Below, in pieces: positions 1-8,734 of a stretch of 64,000 nucleotides of DNA. The DNA is from Thermoplasmatota archaeon (GTDB lineage: Archaea; Thermoplasmatota; Thermoplasmata; Thermoplasmatales; Thermoplasmataceae): positions 16,428 to 80,427 of the forward strand of contig JAMCPG010000034.1 of the NCBI GenBank assembly GCA_023379845.1, in the 5' to 3' direction. Below the pieces are notes generated by a model. It was not told the DNA's origin, did not search any database, and saw nothing but the letters and a program-made list of their open reading frames with translations. Position 1 is the first letter of the stretch. The number at the start of each line of letters is the position of its first letter. The position numbers and the translations under genes were made by a program.

Positions 1-1581
1 CTTGACCATGTAAGTGAGATGCTTGCTTTTATCTTCGTGAGGAGTGTACTCTCCCCCATTCATGTAACTCATGATGTTATCTATAATTCTATCCTTGTCG
101 ATACGCTGAATATAGCCAACCTTGTTCCCCACCTGTACCATCCTGATGCCTGATTCGTAGGTTGCCTCAACCATCTCCCGTTTTGACATCCATTTTGTTT
201 CATAGTTAAGGAAATCTTCCCATGAATTTCCCCTGTCCAAAAGATTGTAGTAATCCATTATTTTACTGGCAGTTATCTTGAAGCCGTACCGGTCCGGCAT
301 CTCATAGAACAGGGAACCTGGATCAAGGAATGGGGTGAGGGGGCTTATGAAGCCGAATATGGGCATTTCACTGGATCCATGTGTGGATATAAGGTTTTCA
401 AGGTAGTCGGCGTCGCTTAGCACGTCGCTTTTGCTCTGCATGGGAAGACCGATGGAAAAATATACGTCAAATTTTTTTGAACCGTATTTTCTTGCCAGGT
501 CTATCGATTTTTCAAGTGCTTCGTTGGAATAGTATCTGCCAGTTTCAGACCTGATCTTCTGGTTAGACGAGTCAGGAGAAATTTCACACATGAACTGTGG
601 GACAAATTTTGTCATGGTGCGGTAATAATCCTCCCCTGGGGGAACAAAATATTCTGTCAAAAGTGGCAGATCAATACCTCTGCTGCGGATTTCTTCAAAC
701 AGTTTAACATAGAATTTCTCTCCCATCAGGTTAATATCGCCTGCGATGAAAACCGGCGAGTTTATCGTGTCCTGCACGACTTCTATCTCTTCTGCCACCC
801 TCTCTGGGTCCCTCCTTAACGGTGAATTGAAGTTATAATGATTCTTATAGGCAAAGTTCGAACCACCGCAAAAACCGCAGTTAAGCTGGCATCCATGCTG
901 TACTAGAGTCATCCCGGTTGGGTTCGTAATCCATGAGTAGAAGGGAAGGTGCCCTTTTATGTCATGATATTTAACGGAATTCTTGACAAGAATCTGGTAG
1001 TTGATAAATTCAGTGGCCGTTGGATCCGGATCCTTGAGCGGTGGATTCCTTACAATCTTGCCTTCTCGTCGATATACAAGATTTGGAACACTTTCAATAT
1101 TGCTTCCCTTCTGGACAGCATCGATCAGCGAGTTCATCTGTTTTTCAACAAGGTCACCGGTCATAACGTAGTCAACTGCCTCATTTGACGCCAGTATATC
1201 TTCCGCAAAGTAGCTGGAGGAGAAACCACCGAAAACCACCTTCCTGTCAGGATGTATCCTCTTAATGATCCTTGCAACATTAAACGCACCATGAACATGT
1301 GGTAGCCAGTGAAGGTCGATGCCGTAGATATCTGCGTCAACACCCTTAAGGTATTTTTCAACATCAAATGCATCATCTGACAACATAAGCACTGCTAGAT
1401 TGCAGATCCTTCCAGAAAAACCCTCTTCGAGAGCATGATTCAGCATGCTGACGAAGCCAACCGGATACATTTCAAATAGAGGCGTTGATGGAACGACGTC
1501 TCCAATCGGACCTTCTTTTAGGTGCCTGCGCCTGAAGTCGTAGATGCTTGGAGCATGTATGAAAGCTATATCGGACTTCAT
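1..1581 (-). CDS. B12-binding-like/radical SAM protein, 3' part cut by window edge
   Basis: The reading frame starts at ATG 1581 and stays open to base 1, so at least 527 residues are seen and the C-terminus is missing. The N-terminal ~170 residues have the alternating beta/alpha pattern of a cobalamin-binding-like (Rossmann) domain. A radical SAM core follows with the cluster motif CX3CX2C at about residues C231, C235 and C238, flanked by GCQLNCGFCGG. From family knowledge the order resembles B12-binding/radical SAM proteins found in Thermoplasma (the Ta0216-type group); that assignment is from memory. Such proteins cleave SAM to a 5'-deoxyadenosyl radical and often methylate or rearrange unreactive carbons. 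The substrate cannot be told from sequence. The gene is transcribed away from its neighbour and has no obvious partner here. Confidence 0.8.
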   Translation of the reverse strand, partial: MKSDIAFIHAPSIYDFRRRHLKEGPIGDVVPSTPLFEMYPVGFVSMLNHALEEGFSGRICNLAVLMLSDDAFDVEKYLKGVDADIYGIDLHWLPHVHGAFNVARIIKRIHPDRKVVFGGFSSSYFAEDILASNEAVDYVMTGDLVEKQMNSLIDAVQKGSNIESVPNLVYRREGKIVRNPPLKDPDPTATEFINYQILVKNSVKYHDIKGHLPFYSWITNPTGMTLVQHGCQLNCGFCGGSNFAYKNHYNFNSPLRRDPERVAEEIEVVQDTINSPVFIAGDINLMGEKFYVKLFEEIRSRGIDLPLLTEYFVPPGEDYYRTMTKFVPQFMCEISPDSSNQKIRSETGRYYSNEALEKSIDLARKYGSKKFDVYFSIGLPMQSKSDVLSDADYLENLISTHGSSEMPIFGFISPLTPFLDPGSLFYEMPDRYGFKITASKIMDYYNLLDRGNSWEDFLNYETKWMSKREMVEATYESGIRMVQVGNKVGYIQRIDKDRIIDNIMSYMNGGEYTPHEDKSKHLTYMVK

Positions 1582-1642
1582 CTGAATAGATATCTTTCTC
1601 TGTTTATTAACTAATACCTTACCTGTTTATCTTCCTGTCAAA

Positions 1643-1664
1643 AGGAGGTTTTGGTTGATCTCCT
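1643..1664 (-). terminator. Possible hairpin terminator after the zinc-ribbon membrane protein gene
   Basis: On the minus strand an AGGAG...CTCCT hairpin with a 12-base loop is followed by a short T run, about 30 bases beyond the stop of the gene ending at 1696. The stem is only 5 bp, so this is weak. Confidence 0.3.
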
Positions 1665-1695
1665 GAAATACAGCTGTTTCAAGGTAATTGGAAAT

Positions 1696-2772
1696 TCATA
1701 TTACCCTCTTAGTCTGTATTATGATGTTCAACTTGCCCTCTGCGTCTTTCTCCAATATTTCATTGCACTTGTCGCATTTCAGTGATCCATCGGGCTCGAG
1801 ATGGAATTTTGATTCACCGCAATTAGGGCATGTGCTCCTGACCCAGAGCTTTGAATAATCTGTTCCATCAATGTATCTCTTGGCAATCTCCTCGCGGTTT
1901 TCCTGCGTTCTGGGTTTCAGAGTGGAAGACATCATTATCGAAGTGATCCATGCAAAGCCAACAAATGCCCAGATGAGGAGAAAAACTGTCAGAAGGACGG
2001 AAAGCAGGAGATTGTCAAGCACAATGAATGACATCACGCTGAACATAGTAGAGATGAAATATGCAAGTAGGGATCGAGTGAAACCGGATCTGAGACATAT
2101 GTAATTAAGGACCATGACAGTAAGCAACATCGAGATGGAGTCGGGACCAACAAAAGGAACTATGTAACCGAGAACCAGGTCTATTGCCGATGCCGTCAGC
2201 ACAATCTCAAGGCTTCTCCATTTTCTCATCTGGGGATTATTCTGAATGATACCTCTTGCCTCTAAATTCCTGAATATATAAGCTACTGGATAAACGGCAA
2301 CCAATTGCATGACCAGAGAGAAAAGAACTGCTGAGAAACCATATACCACGATTGCTGAGCTGTCGGGCATACCGAGGTTTGATGGGGATACGCCAGCAAT
2401 TGCCTCTATCTCGGATAGGAAGAGATCAAGCAGTGCAAACGCAGCAAGGTATGTGGCATAAGATCTGCTCGCGTTCCTGCCTTCGGTGTCGCCTCTTAAA
2501 AGCGACTTTTTGCCATAAATTGTCGAGTATGCCATATATAGAATTGCGGCAAGGATAATTATCCATGACAGATAGACAGTAAACTGTGTCACTACTGAAT
2601 ATAGATATGCTGGCGTGTAACTGTGAATATAGTTATAAGCAGGACCAAGATTATAAGCCCCGAACGCGGCGACTGCGACCGCAGATATGGCGGCAATAAT
2701 GAAAAGAAAAGCTGATGCCCTTGCAGACAGTGGAACTCTTCCCGGTTTTACATGTTCAACTTCTGGGTCCAG
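1696..2772 (-). CDS. Multi-pass membrane protein with C-terminal zinc ribbon; probable CTG start
   Basis: Function unknown. The protein has about six to eight hydrophobic segments, then a cytosolic-looking tail with a zinc ribbon (CPNC near the start and CDKC at the end of a ~20-residue loop) typical of archaeal membrane proteins of unknown role. The first canonical in-frame start is a GTG at 2592, but that would begin inside coding-like sequence. The frame upstream of it reads convincingly as protein, including a full extra transmembrane helix (AFLFIIAAISAVAVAAFGAY) and a plausible start region (DPEVEHVKPGR). It is open back to a TGA at 2773-2775, and contains no ATG, GTG or TTG other than 2592. 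The codon right after that TGA is CTG at 2772, six bases after an AAGGTGA ribosome binding site. I therefore prefer a 358-residue product from CTG. It lies 12 bases after the AlaX-like gene and is probably co-transcribed with it. Confidence 0.65.
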   Translation of the reverse strand: MDPEVEHVKPGRVPLSARASAFLFIIAAISAVAVAAFGAYNLGPAYNYIHSYTPAYLYSVVTQFTVYLSWIIILAAILYMAYSTIYGKKSLLRGDTEGRNASRSYATYLAAFALLDLFLSEIEAIAGVSPSNLGMPDSSAIVVYGFSAVLFSLVMQLVAVYPVAYIFRNLEARGIIQNNPQMRKWRSLEIVLTASAIDLVLGYIVPFVGPDSISMLLTVMVLNYICLRSGFTRSLLAYFISTMFSVMSFIVLDNLLLSVLLTVFLLIWAFVGFAWITSIMMSSTLKPRTQENREEIAKRYIDGTDYSKLWVRSTCPNCGESKFHLEPDGSLKCDKCNEILEKDAEGKLNIIIQTKRVI

Positions 2773-2778
2773 TCAATT

Positions 2779-2785
2779 TCACCTT
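2779..2785 (-). promoter_or_regulatory. Shine-Dalgarno site in front of the CTG start
   Basis: The minus strand reads AAGGTGA here, six bases before the CTG codon at 2772-2770. There is no ATG, GTG or TTG within 20 bases in the frame of the membrane protein, so this site argues that CTG is the initiation codon. Confidence 0.5.
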
Positions 2786-3507
2786 CAGGATAGTGTTATG
2801 CTCAGTCTGTTATTGATCTTTCCCTTCACGAGCGTTGTCTTTATGTTTATAACGCCAACTTCTGATGTATTCCTTACCTGCGTACCCATATCTGGGAATT
2901 CCGGATAGTCCTGTATCTTTACAAGTTTAATCTTTTCGAAGTCCGGAACCTTTCCCTTGGTGACTGCCATTAACTCGCTGGATGCCTGGAATTCAGCTTT
3001 CGTGACAAATCTAGTTTTCAACTCGACAGAGGCTTTAACAATGGCCCTAGCTTTCTCCAGTATGGCATTTACTGTATCTTCAGTTATGTTGTCAAGGTAG
3101 ATATCAATCCATGCGGAATCATCATATGTCTGGTTTATTCTGCAGTTGGCTGAATAATCTTTAACAGCTATGCCCTGTAATATGTAAAGTGCGGTTCTGA
3201 AGCGCATGTGCAGGTAACGGATATTCCAGTCGATAACCTGATTTACCTCCTTTCCGATGATATCTGTAGGATAAGTATCGAGAGACATGAGATGGATACC
3301 CTCCCCGTCATACCAGGCGTCCACGATGACATACTTCTTGTCATCGATAATAACATCCCCTCTGTCGTTTGGCTGTCCGTCCCCGGTAGGAACGAAGACA
3401 CTTTTGTCCACCACAAGATCCGTAAATTCAACCTTTACTGCTTTTCCCTTACCCTCTTTTGCATACGGATCTTCGATATAGGATCTTTCTGTTAACATTG
3501 CATCCAT
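2785..3507 (-). CDS. AlaX-like alanyl-tRNA editing domain protein, zinc ligands mostly lost
   Basis: This 240-residue protein aligns end to end with the intact AlaX protein at 35585-36307, including the FxPTGxGQPxDxG block near residue 40, the IDWxxRYxHMRFRTAL block and the GTQVRNTSEVG block. AlaX proteins are free-standing editing domains that hydrolyse wrongly charged Ser- or Gly-tRNA(Ala) using a zinc bound by HxxxH and (C/D)xxxH. Here the HxxxH is RTALY and the last histidine is Gln (DMGTQ), so three of the four expected ligands are absent. It is therefore probably not a zinc hydrolase; it may bind tRNA or an amino acid, or act as a regulatory partner. ATG at 3507 is the first of two close Met codons (the other at 3498). 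The downstream membrane protein follows within 12 bases. Confidence 0.75.
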   Translation of the reverse strand: MDAMLTERSYIEDPYAKEGKGKAVKVEFTDLVVDKSVFVPTGDGQPNDRGDVIIDDKKYVIVDAWYDGEGIHLMSLDTYPTDIIGKEVNQVIDWNIRYLHMRFRTALYILQGIAVKDYSANCRINQTYDDSAWIDIYLDNITEDTVNAILEKARAIVKASVELKTRFVTKAEFQASSELMAVTKGKVPDFEKIKLVKIQDYPEFPDMGTQVRNTSEVGVINIKTTLVKGKINNRLSITLS

Positions 3508-3583
3508 ATGTCCTGTTTTTTTAAAACGATTTCCATAAACGATACTGCATTAAAGCTTTAACTTGGTAATGATACCGCCCTCG

Positions 3584-4861
3584 ATGGATTTAGAGTTCCT
3601 CTACTCCCTCAAGAGGGAGGGTGTAAAGCTTGATCTGGATATAATGCGTGAGTTTGCGCCGAGGCTCGGTAACCCGCAGGATAAATTCAGGTCTTTTCAT
3701 ATAGCTGGAACAAATGCGAAGGGTTCTGTATCTTCATTTATCTATAACGTACTGAGGCAGAGATTCAGCACCGGCCTGTACACTTCGCCTCATCTCGTGA
3801 AATTCAATGAACGTATTGTCGTTGATAAGGACTTCATAAGCAACAAGTACATGGAATCATTCATGACGAAATATTTGCCTGTTATAGTTGATCTTATGAA
3901 GACAAAGAGAAACCCAACATTTTTCGAAATAACTACGCTGATGGCCTTTGATTATTTTTCAAGTAGAAAGGTCGATTATGGTTCGATAGAGGTTGGACTT
4001 GGTGGAAGACTTGATTCCACTAACATAATAGATCCTGAAGTTTCAGTTATCTGCAACATTGGGTATGATCACTTTGACCGCCTCGGCTGCACGCTCGAAT
4101 CAATAGCTTATGAAAAAGGTGGCATTATAAAGAAAGGCAGGCCCGTTGTCCTTGCTGATGGAAAGGATGAAGTGATCAGGACGATCAGGAGAATATCAGA
4201 CCTAAAGAACTCAAAGCTCATTGAAGTTTCAAAGAATAGTATAGCTGAAAACGTAAAACAGGGCATAGATGGAATCTCGTTCGAAATGAAGGGCATGATT
4301 GATTCATATCATATTGAGTCAAGGATGCTTGGTCTCCACCAGGTAAAGAATATCCAGACAGCAGTTCTTGCAGCAGAGGTTTCTGGAGTTGACAAGATAG
4401 GAAGAAAAGAGATAGAGAAGGGCATAAGAGAGGCTTTGTGGCCTGCCAGAATGGAGATTGTAAGCCGTGAACCGTTCGTTCTTATCGATTGTGCGCACAA
4501 TCCACCGGCCGCTCGCGCTCTCGTGACATCATATCAGAAGATATTCAAGGAAAAGACCGCCGTGCTCCTTGGAATGCTGAATGACAAGGACTGGTATACC
4601 TTTGCACACACAATAAGCGAAATAGCTGAGGAGGTTGTATTCACGCGCCCGGACGAACCAGAGAGGTCGCTTGAACCCGAAGAATTCAGCAAATACTGCG
4701 GCTCTTTCTTCAAGAAGAGCAGAATTATCGCTGATATAGGAGAAGCATACGAGTACATGATCCAGAATTATGACAGGATACTTGTCACTGGATCAATTTA
4801 TCTTGTTGGGAAGATAAAAGAGATCACCGGATCCAGTTTATATCCTTATATCCTTGGGTAA
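3584..4861 (+). CDS. folC: Folylpolyglutamate/dihydrofolate synthase (Mur ligase family)
   Basis: FolC ligates glutamate to folates (and in some organisms makes dihydrofolate from dihydropteroate), using ATP. The protein shows the Mur-ligase order: the P-loop AGTNAKGS at residues ~41-48, the TSPHLVKFNERI block, a central domain with GLGGRLDSTN, and a C-terminal domain with DCAHNPPAA. Length (425 residues) is normal. I chose ATG 3584 because family members start close to the LEFLYSL helix and because a TATA-like ATTAAAGCTTTAA lies about 26 bases before it, suggesting a leaderless message. Earlier in-frame TTG 3563 and ATG 3569 would add five to seven residues. Folate use agrees with the ThyX-type protein at 54.7 kb. 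The gene is divergent from the AlaX-like gene and is followed by orc1/cdc6. Confidence 0.85.
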   Translation: MDLEFLYSLKREGVKLDLDIMREFAPRLGNPQDKFRSFHIAGTNAKGSVSSFIYNVLRQRFSTGLYTSPHLVKFNERIVVDKDFISNKYMESFMTKYLPVIVDLMKTKRNPTFFEITTLMAFDYFSSRKVDYGSIEVGLGGRLDSTNIIDPEVSVICNIGYDHFDRLGCTLESIAYEKGGIIKKGRPVVLADGKDEVIRTIRRISDLKNSKLIEVSKNSIAENVKQGIDGISFEMKGMIDSYHIESRMLGLHQVKNIQTAVLAAEVSGVDKIGRKEIEKGIREALWPARMEIVSREPFVLIDCAHNPPAARALVTSYQKIFKEKTAVLLGMLNDKDWYTFAHTISEIAEEVVFTRPDEPERSLEPEEFSKYCGSFFKKSRIIADIGEAYEYMIQNYDRILVTGSIYLVGKIKEITGSSLYPYILG

Positions 4862-4930
4862 TTATTCATTTGCCATTTCATAAAAATACTTATTAGTACT
4901 TCAACACTCTAACCAGTTTTACCGGTTTCA

Positions 4931-6232
4931 ATGACAAATCCTTTTTTTAAATACAGATCGAACGAGGTCGATAATGATCTTCGCCTCACAGTACTTTCAA
5001 GCTCTTTCATACCTGACTCCTTTCCACATAGATCCGATCAGATAGACCAGATGGTCAAGATCCTGAGCAGCGTTATGCGGAACAGCCCTCCGTCAAACCT
5101 TCTTCTGTATGGGAAGAGCGGTACCGGAAAAACATCGGTAGCAAAGAAGGTTTCAAACCTACTGAAAGAGGCTTTTCCAGAGAAGGTCAAGGTAATTTAC
5201 ATCAACTGCCAGCTTAACGATTCCACCTATTCAGTTCTGGTCAACGCAGCTAATTCAATCATAGCAAACGAGAATGAAAAAATTCCGTTATCAGGGTGGA
5301 CGGTTGAGCGTATCTATAACGAGCTCCTGAGACAAATTGAAAAGTTTTCCGGTTTTATTGTTCTGGTACTGGACGAAATTGATAAACTGGCCAGGAAAAA
5401 TGATGGTGATTCCCTTTACGTAATACTGAAGCTTGCAGACGATGCAAAATCGTCCAGGGTCTCCTTTATAGGGATTACAAATTATACATCGTTCCTTGAG
5501 ACGCTTGAAGCACGTGTTCGAAGCAGGTTGAACCAGGAAAGTATTGTTTTTCCATCTTATAATGCTTCACAACTACGAGATATATTGCAGGAGAGGGTTA
5601 ATCTGACTGGCATGGCAGGCATGGTAGAAGAATCGGCTGTGAGCCTGTGTGCGGCTATAGGAGCAAGAGAACACGGAGATGCAAGAAAGGCAATAGATCT
5701 TATGCGCATTTCCATCGAGATCGGAATACGCGATTTCATGGAGAAGATAGGAGAAGAGAACGTTTACAAAGCAAGAGACAAATATGAGATGAATATTTTG
5801 AGGGAGAGCATAAACGGCCTTCCGCTTCACTCGAAGATACTCCTTCTTAGTGCGGTTGTAACTCAGGACCAGGACAAGGATAACATGATCACTGGTGAGA
5901 TTTACGAGAACTACAAGAAAATTTGCGACGAGCTCAGTGTTCAGTCGCTTACTTCAAGGAGAATAGGGGACCTGCTTTCAGAACTCGACGACCTTGGTCT
6001 TATCATAACAGTCACAAGAAGCCTTGGAAGATATGGTCGCACCCGAGTAATAACTGTTCCAGATCATGATGAACTGATGAAGAAATATCTCCTTGAGGAT
6101 GAGGTCCTGAACACGTTTAAGGGAATCAAGATTGGAAAGCAGCACAGGCTGAAAATGGATGCCGACGAATCGCAGTCTCGGACTGTAAAAGAGGATGAAA
6201 TGAACGATATTCTATCCTCTAGAAAAGAATAA
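4931..6232 (+). CDS. cdc6: Orc1/Cdc6 replication initiator, AAA+ ATPase
   Basis: The 433-residue protein recognises origin DNA and loads the MCM helicase. It has Walker A GKSGTGKTS at residues 61-69, Walker B VLDEID at ~146-151, a sensor-1 Asn in GITNYT (~184), a sensor-2 Arg in HGDARKA (~252), and a C-terminal winged-helix region from about residue 300. The N-terminal NPFFKYRS start is typical. ATG 4931 is preceded by an AT-rich TATA-like stretch near 4886-4895 and has a short leader. In many archaea the origin lies next to an orc1/cdc6 gene, but the short flanks here (69 bases upstream, ~25 downstream) show no repeated ORB-like boxes I can recognise. The tail after the winged helix is rich in charged residues. 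Confidence 0.93.
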   Translation: MTNPFFKYRSNEVDNDLRLTVLSSSFIPDSFPHRSDQIDQMVKILSSVMRNSPPSNLLLYGKSGTGKTSVAKKVSNLLKEAFPEKVKVIYINCQLNDSTYSVLVNAANSIIANENEKIPLSGWTVERIYNELLRQIEKFSGFIVLVLDEIDKLARKNDGDSLYVILKLADDAKSSRVSFIGITNYTSFLETLEARVRSRLNQESIVFPSYNASQLRDILQERVNLTGMAGMVEESAVSLCAAIGAREHGDARKAIDLMRISIEIGIRDFMEKIGEENVYKARDKYEMNILRESINGLPLHSKILLLSAVVTQDQDKDNMITGEIYENYKKICDELSVQSLTSRRIGDLLSELDDLGLIITVTRSLGRYGRTRVITVPDHDELMKKYLLEDEVLNTFKGIKIGKQHRLKMDADESQSRTVKEDEMNDILSSRKE

Positions 6233-6256
6233 CTGCTAACATTCGATAAGCGGCAA

Positions 6257-6892
6257 TCAAGTTTTTCGACAAATTGCGCAGAGGTCATCAACTACATGTG
6301 TGAGGATCATCTTGTTATTTTGGGCGAATTGCCCCGGAGCTTCTGTCCAGTCGTAGTTGTCTATAAGTATCAAGGAACGATCTGAAAGGTACGGCAACAC
6401 AGTATTAAGCTCAAACAGTACATGTTCCTTGGTATGCTCGGAGTCATGTAAGAAAAGATCAACCCGGCCAATCTCTGCGAGACCCTTTCCAAGGGTAAGC
6501 TTGCTGTCGCCGAATGTCAGGTTCCAATTCCTGCGCATATCCTGAGGTACAACGAATCCCACGGGCTCTCCTTTTTCCTCTTCGCCGTACTTCTTTCCCA
6601 GATCGAAGCTGTAAAGCCTTCCACCGAATTTCTCCAGGGCTGAAATGAATGCTAAGCTTGTTGTTCCGGGACCGACACCGGTTTCAACGACAACCTGCGG
6701 TCTGAATGATCTTGTGATAGAATATATAAAAACAAGCTCATCCTCTGAAACCTGCCAGAACTGTCTCGCGCCGATTTTAGAGGATACGTATTTTCGGATT
6801 TCCTGGGATTCATTTTTTGCTGCTTCATACTCGACAGCGTCTATTCCAAGTGCCTTGATGACGGGTTTATAGTTTGTTTCCATTTTTATCAA
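6257..6892 (-). CDS. Class I SAM-dependent methyltransferase (Methyltransf_24-like)
   Basis: A 211-residue Rossmann-type methyltransferase. The SAM-binding motif I is VVETGVGPGTTS (~residues 70-81), an acidic residue follows at the end of beta-2 (LYSFDLG), and LFLHDSEH plus ILIDNYDW near the end resemble the cephalosporin hydroxylase/O-methyltransferase-3 group, where Asp residues may bind a metal. The substrate is not predictable. The ATG at 6892 (or the in-frame ATG at 6883) lies inside the 3' end of the UPF0173 gene, with a 26-base overlap, so the two genes are likely translationally coupled. Confidence 0.8.
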   Translation of the reverse strand: MIKMETNYKPVIKALGIDAVEYEAAKNESQEIRKYVSSKIGARQFWQVSEDELVFIYSITRSFRPQVVVETGVGPGTTSLAFISALEKFGGRLYSFDLGKKYGEEEKGEPVGFVVPQDMRRNWNLTFGDSKLTLGKGLAEIGRVDLFLHDSEHTKEHVLFELNTVLPYLSDRSLILIDNYDWTEAPGQFAQNNKMILTHVVDDLCAICRKT

Positions 6893-7580
6893 ACTTCATT
6901 GGCTTCTCTATTTCAGCAATAAGTGCATGCTGTCCCTTAAGGTCCTTGAAGCCTTCAACAAATTTGCCCGGATCTTGTCTGATTGCATCGAAGGTGTTGT
7001 AATGCATTGGAACAACATACTTCGAACCAAGCATCTTTGATGCGTAAAGTGCTTCAGGGATGCCCATTGTATAATATCCACCTATCGGCAGTAATGCAAT
7101 ATCAGGCTTGTACAGATCCCGTATAACCTCCATGTCCTTGAAAACACCTGTGTCTCCGGCGTGGTATACCTTAAGACCATCTGTAACTATTATCCCCATG
7201 GGGCTTCCCCCATACTTACCGTTATACCCAGATGAGTGGAAAGCCGGTACAGAGGTGAACTTAATCCCGTCAATAGTGGTTGATCCTGAATAGTTGATTC
7301 CGACTGCATTCAGGTCCTTGTTTTCCTCCTGAAGAATTCCTGCAAGCTCTACCATGGTGATAAGAGGTGCTGAGTTTTTCAGCGCAATTTTGACTGCGTC
7401 GGCAACGTGGTCAAAATGCCCATGAGTAACCGCAACCATGTCAACCTTCACCGAATCAGGTTTAATCTTAGCAACAGGGTTTCCTTCCAGGAATGGGTCT
7501 ATTATTACCTTTTTTGTCATTCCCAAGGTGAAGCATGCGTGTCCATGCCAGTTTACCTCAAATTGTTCTTCCATGTTCAT
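6867..7580 (-). CDS. UPF0173 family metal-dependent hydrolase (metallo-beta-lactamase fold)
   Basis: This 237-residue protein has the metallo-beta-lactamase signature THGHFDH (His53, His55, Asp57, His58), AGDTG near residue 140 and a late MHYNT histidine, which together make a two-metal site. It corresponds to the widespread UPF0173 group, whose physiological substrate is not known. The sequence begins NWHGHACF, typical of that group. Start ATG 7580, with a second Met at 7574. It forms a two-gene unit with the methyltransferase that overlaps its end. Confidence 0.87.
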   Translation of the reverse strand: MNMEEQFEVNWHGHACFTLGMTKKVIIDPFLEGNPVAKIKPDSVKVDMVAVTHGHFDHVADAVKIALKNSAPLITMVELAGILQEENKDLNAVGINYSGSTTIDGIKFTSVPAFHSSGYNGKYGGSPMGIIVTDGLKVYHAGDTGVFKDMEVIRDLYKPDIALLPIGGYYTMGIPEALYASKMLGSKYVVPMHYNTFDAIRQDPGKFVEGFKDLKGQHALIAEIEKPMKFDKNGNKL

Positions 7581-7700
7581 GAATTACTTCAATTATATTT
7601 AGGTATCCTAGATTGCTTTGTTACACATCAAGTTACTTAAAATGAAAATTTTCTGGCTTCCCATGTATTCGAGTCAAGCTTTATACTGTGAAGAATATCA

Positions 7701-8288
7701 ATGGCATTGAATCTCCTATTGGACGGGTTGGTAGGAACTCTTCTTGGAATATCACTAGCGGCACCTCCAGGACCGGTAACTGCGATGATAGTCCGGAAAG
7801 CTGCAACGTCGGTGTGGAAGGCTTTCAGTATAGGCCTTGGAGCTATGACTGCTGATCTTACGTTGATGCTCATTGTCTTTTTCCTGAGGAGCGAAGTAGA
7901 TCTTACTAATTATAATAGATATATCTACATCATAGGCGCGTTTTTCCTGTTTTTTGTCGCCTATGAAATCTTTGAGAATAAGACATCAGAATCAGAAGAA
8001 GCTTCCGGTTCGTATTTAAGAGGGTTATCTGTTGGCCTTGTAAATCCACTTCAGATTGGATGGTGGCTTTCTGTTGGACTGAGCTTCCTAGCTGCCTTCG
8101 GATATTCTGTATTTTATTTTCTTTTCATCGGCATTGCTATCTGGGTTCTGGCTTTATCATTGCTTATCAAGATTGGAGTAAGAGCATATGGAGAGTGGGC
8201 TAAAAAAGCAACGAGGCTTGTAAGTGTTGCTCTTCTGTTGGCGTTTGGAATCTATTTTGCGGTGGTGGCCTATACCAAAATAGTCTGA
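7701..8288 (+). CDS. LysE-family amino acid exporter
   Basis: A 195-residue integral membrane protein with about six hydrophobic helices. The N-terminal GISLAAPPGPVTAMIVR block is the family signature (PGP in the first helix) and a second GLVNPLQIGWW block is also typical. LysE/RhtB proteins export basic or neutral amino acids by proton exchange, useful when peptides are taken up in excess. ATG 7701 sits shortly after a TATA-like GCTTTATAC, so the message is probably leaderless or nearly so. It is divergent from the UPF0173 gene and followed by a good hairpin terminator. Confidence 0.85.
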   Translation: MALNLLLDGLVGTLLGISLAAPPGPVTAMIVRKAATSVWKAFSIGLGAMTADLTLMLIVFFLRSEVDLTNYNRYIYIIGAFFLFFVAYEIFENKTSESEEASGSYLRGLSVGLVNPLQIGWWLSVGLSFLAAFGYSVFYFLFIGIAIWVLALSLLIKIGVRAYGEWAKKATRLVSVALLLAFGIYFAVVAYTKIV

Positions 8289-8302
8289 TAGCAATAATGA
8301 CC

Positions 8303-8331
8303 AGCTTTTCCTAACAAAAGCTCCATTTTTT
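8303..8331 (+). terminator. Hairpin plus T-run terminator after lysE-like gene
   Basis: AGCTTTT and AAAAGCT form a perfect 7-bp stem around a CCTAAC loop (8303-8322), followed by CCATTTTTT, starting 15 bases after the stop of the exporter gene. Confidence 0.55.
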
Positions 8332-8707
8332 GCCTGTCAATGAAATACGCTTATGATATTAATTGCGTTTCGACGTAGTGTCCAGAATTATGTGTAAGAT
8401 TAAGGATACCTCTCCCTGAACATCCCTGTGATCTCATCCTCCAAAAACGACTAGTTTTTCTTTGAATCCAGAGAATTCTTCATACTTGTATTACCAAAAG
8501 CATGTCATTTAGGCTCAACTTATTACCAGAATGCTGATTCTTTTCGTCTAATCTCACTTTTGTTAGCCTTACTCCTCTTTATGAATGAGATAATAGAACG
8601 TTTAGATTAGAGTAATCCGCTCCATTTGACTTAATTTATCATGTTTTCCCAACGTTTGATTACGCAATGCTCACTCTTTCTGAATTGATAATTTAATATA
8701 AATGAAC

Positions 8708-8734
8708 GGGAGGGCATAATTTTCCGCCCCTCCC
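8708..8734 (-). terminator. GC-rich hairpin downstream of the 2-oxoacid oxidoreductase operon
   Basis: GGGAGGGC (8708-8715) can pair with GCCCCTCCC (8726-8734) with one bulged base, about 40 bases after the beta-subunit stop on the minus strand. It stands out in an AT-rich stretch and is followed on that strand by an AT-rich tail. Confidence 0.45.

Noticed and set aside
4862-4930. Replication origin next to orc1/cdc6
   Set aside because: Only 69 bases long, no repeated ORB-like boxes and no AT-rich unwinding tract beyond a normal promoter; the origin may lie elsewhere.
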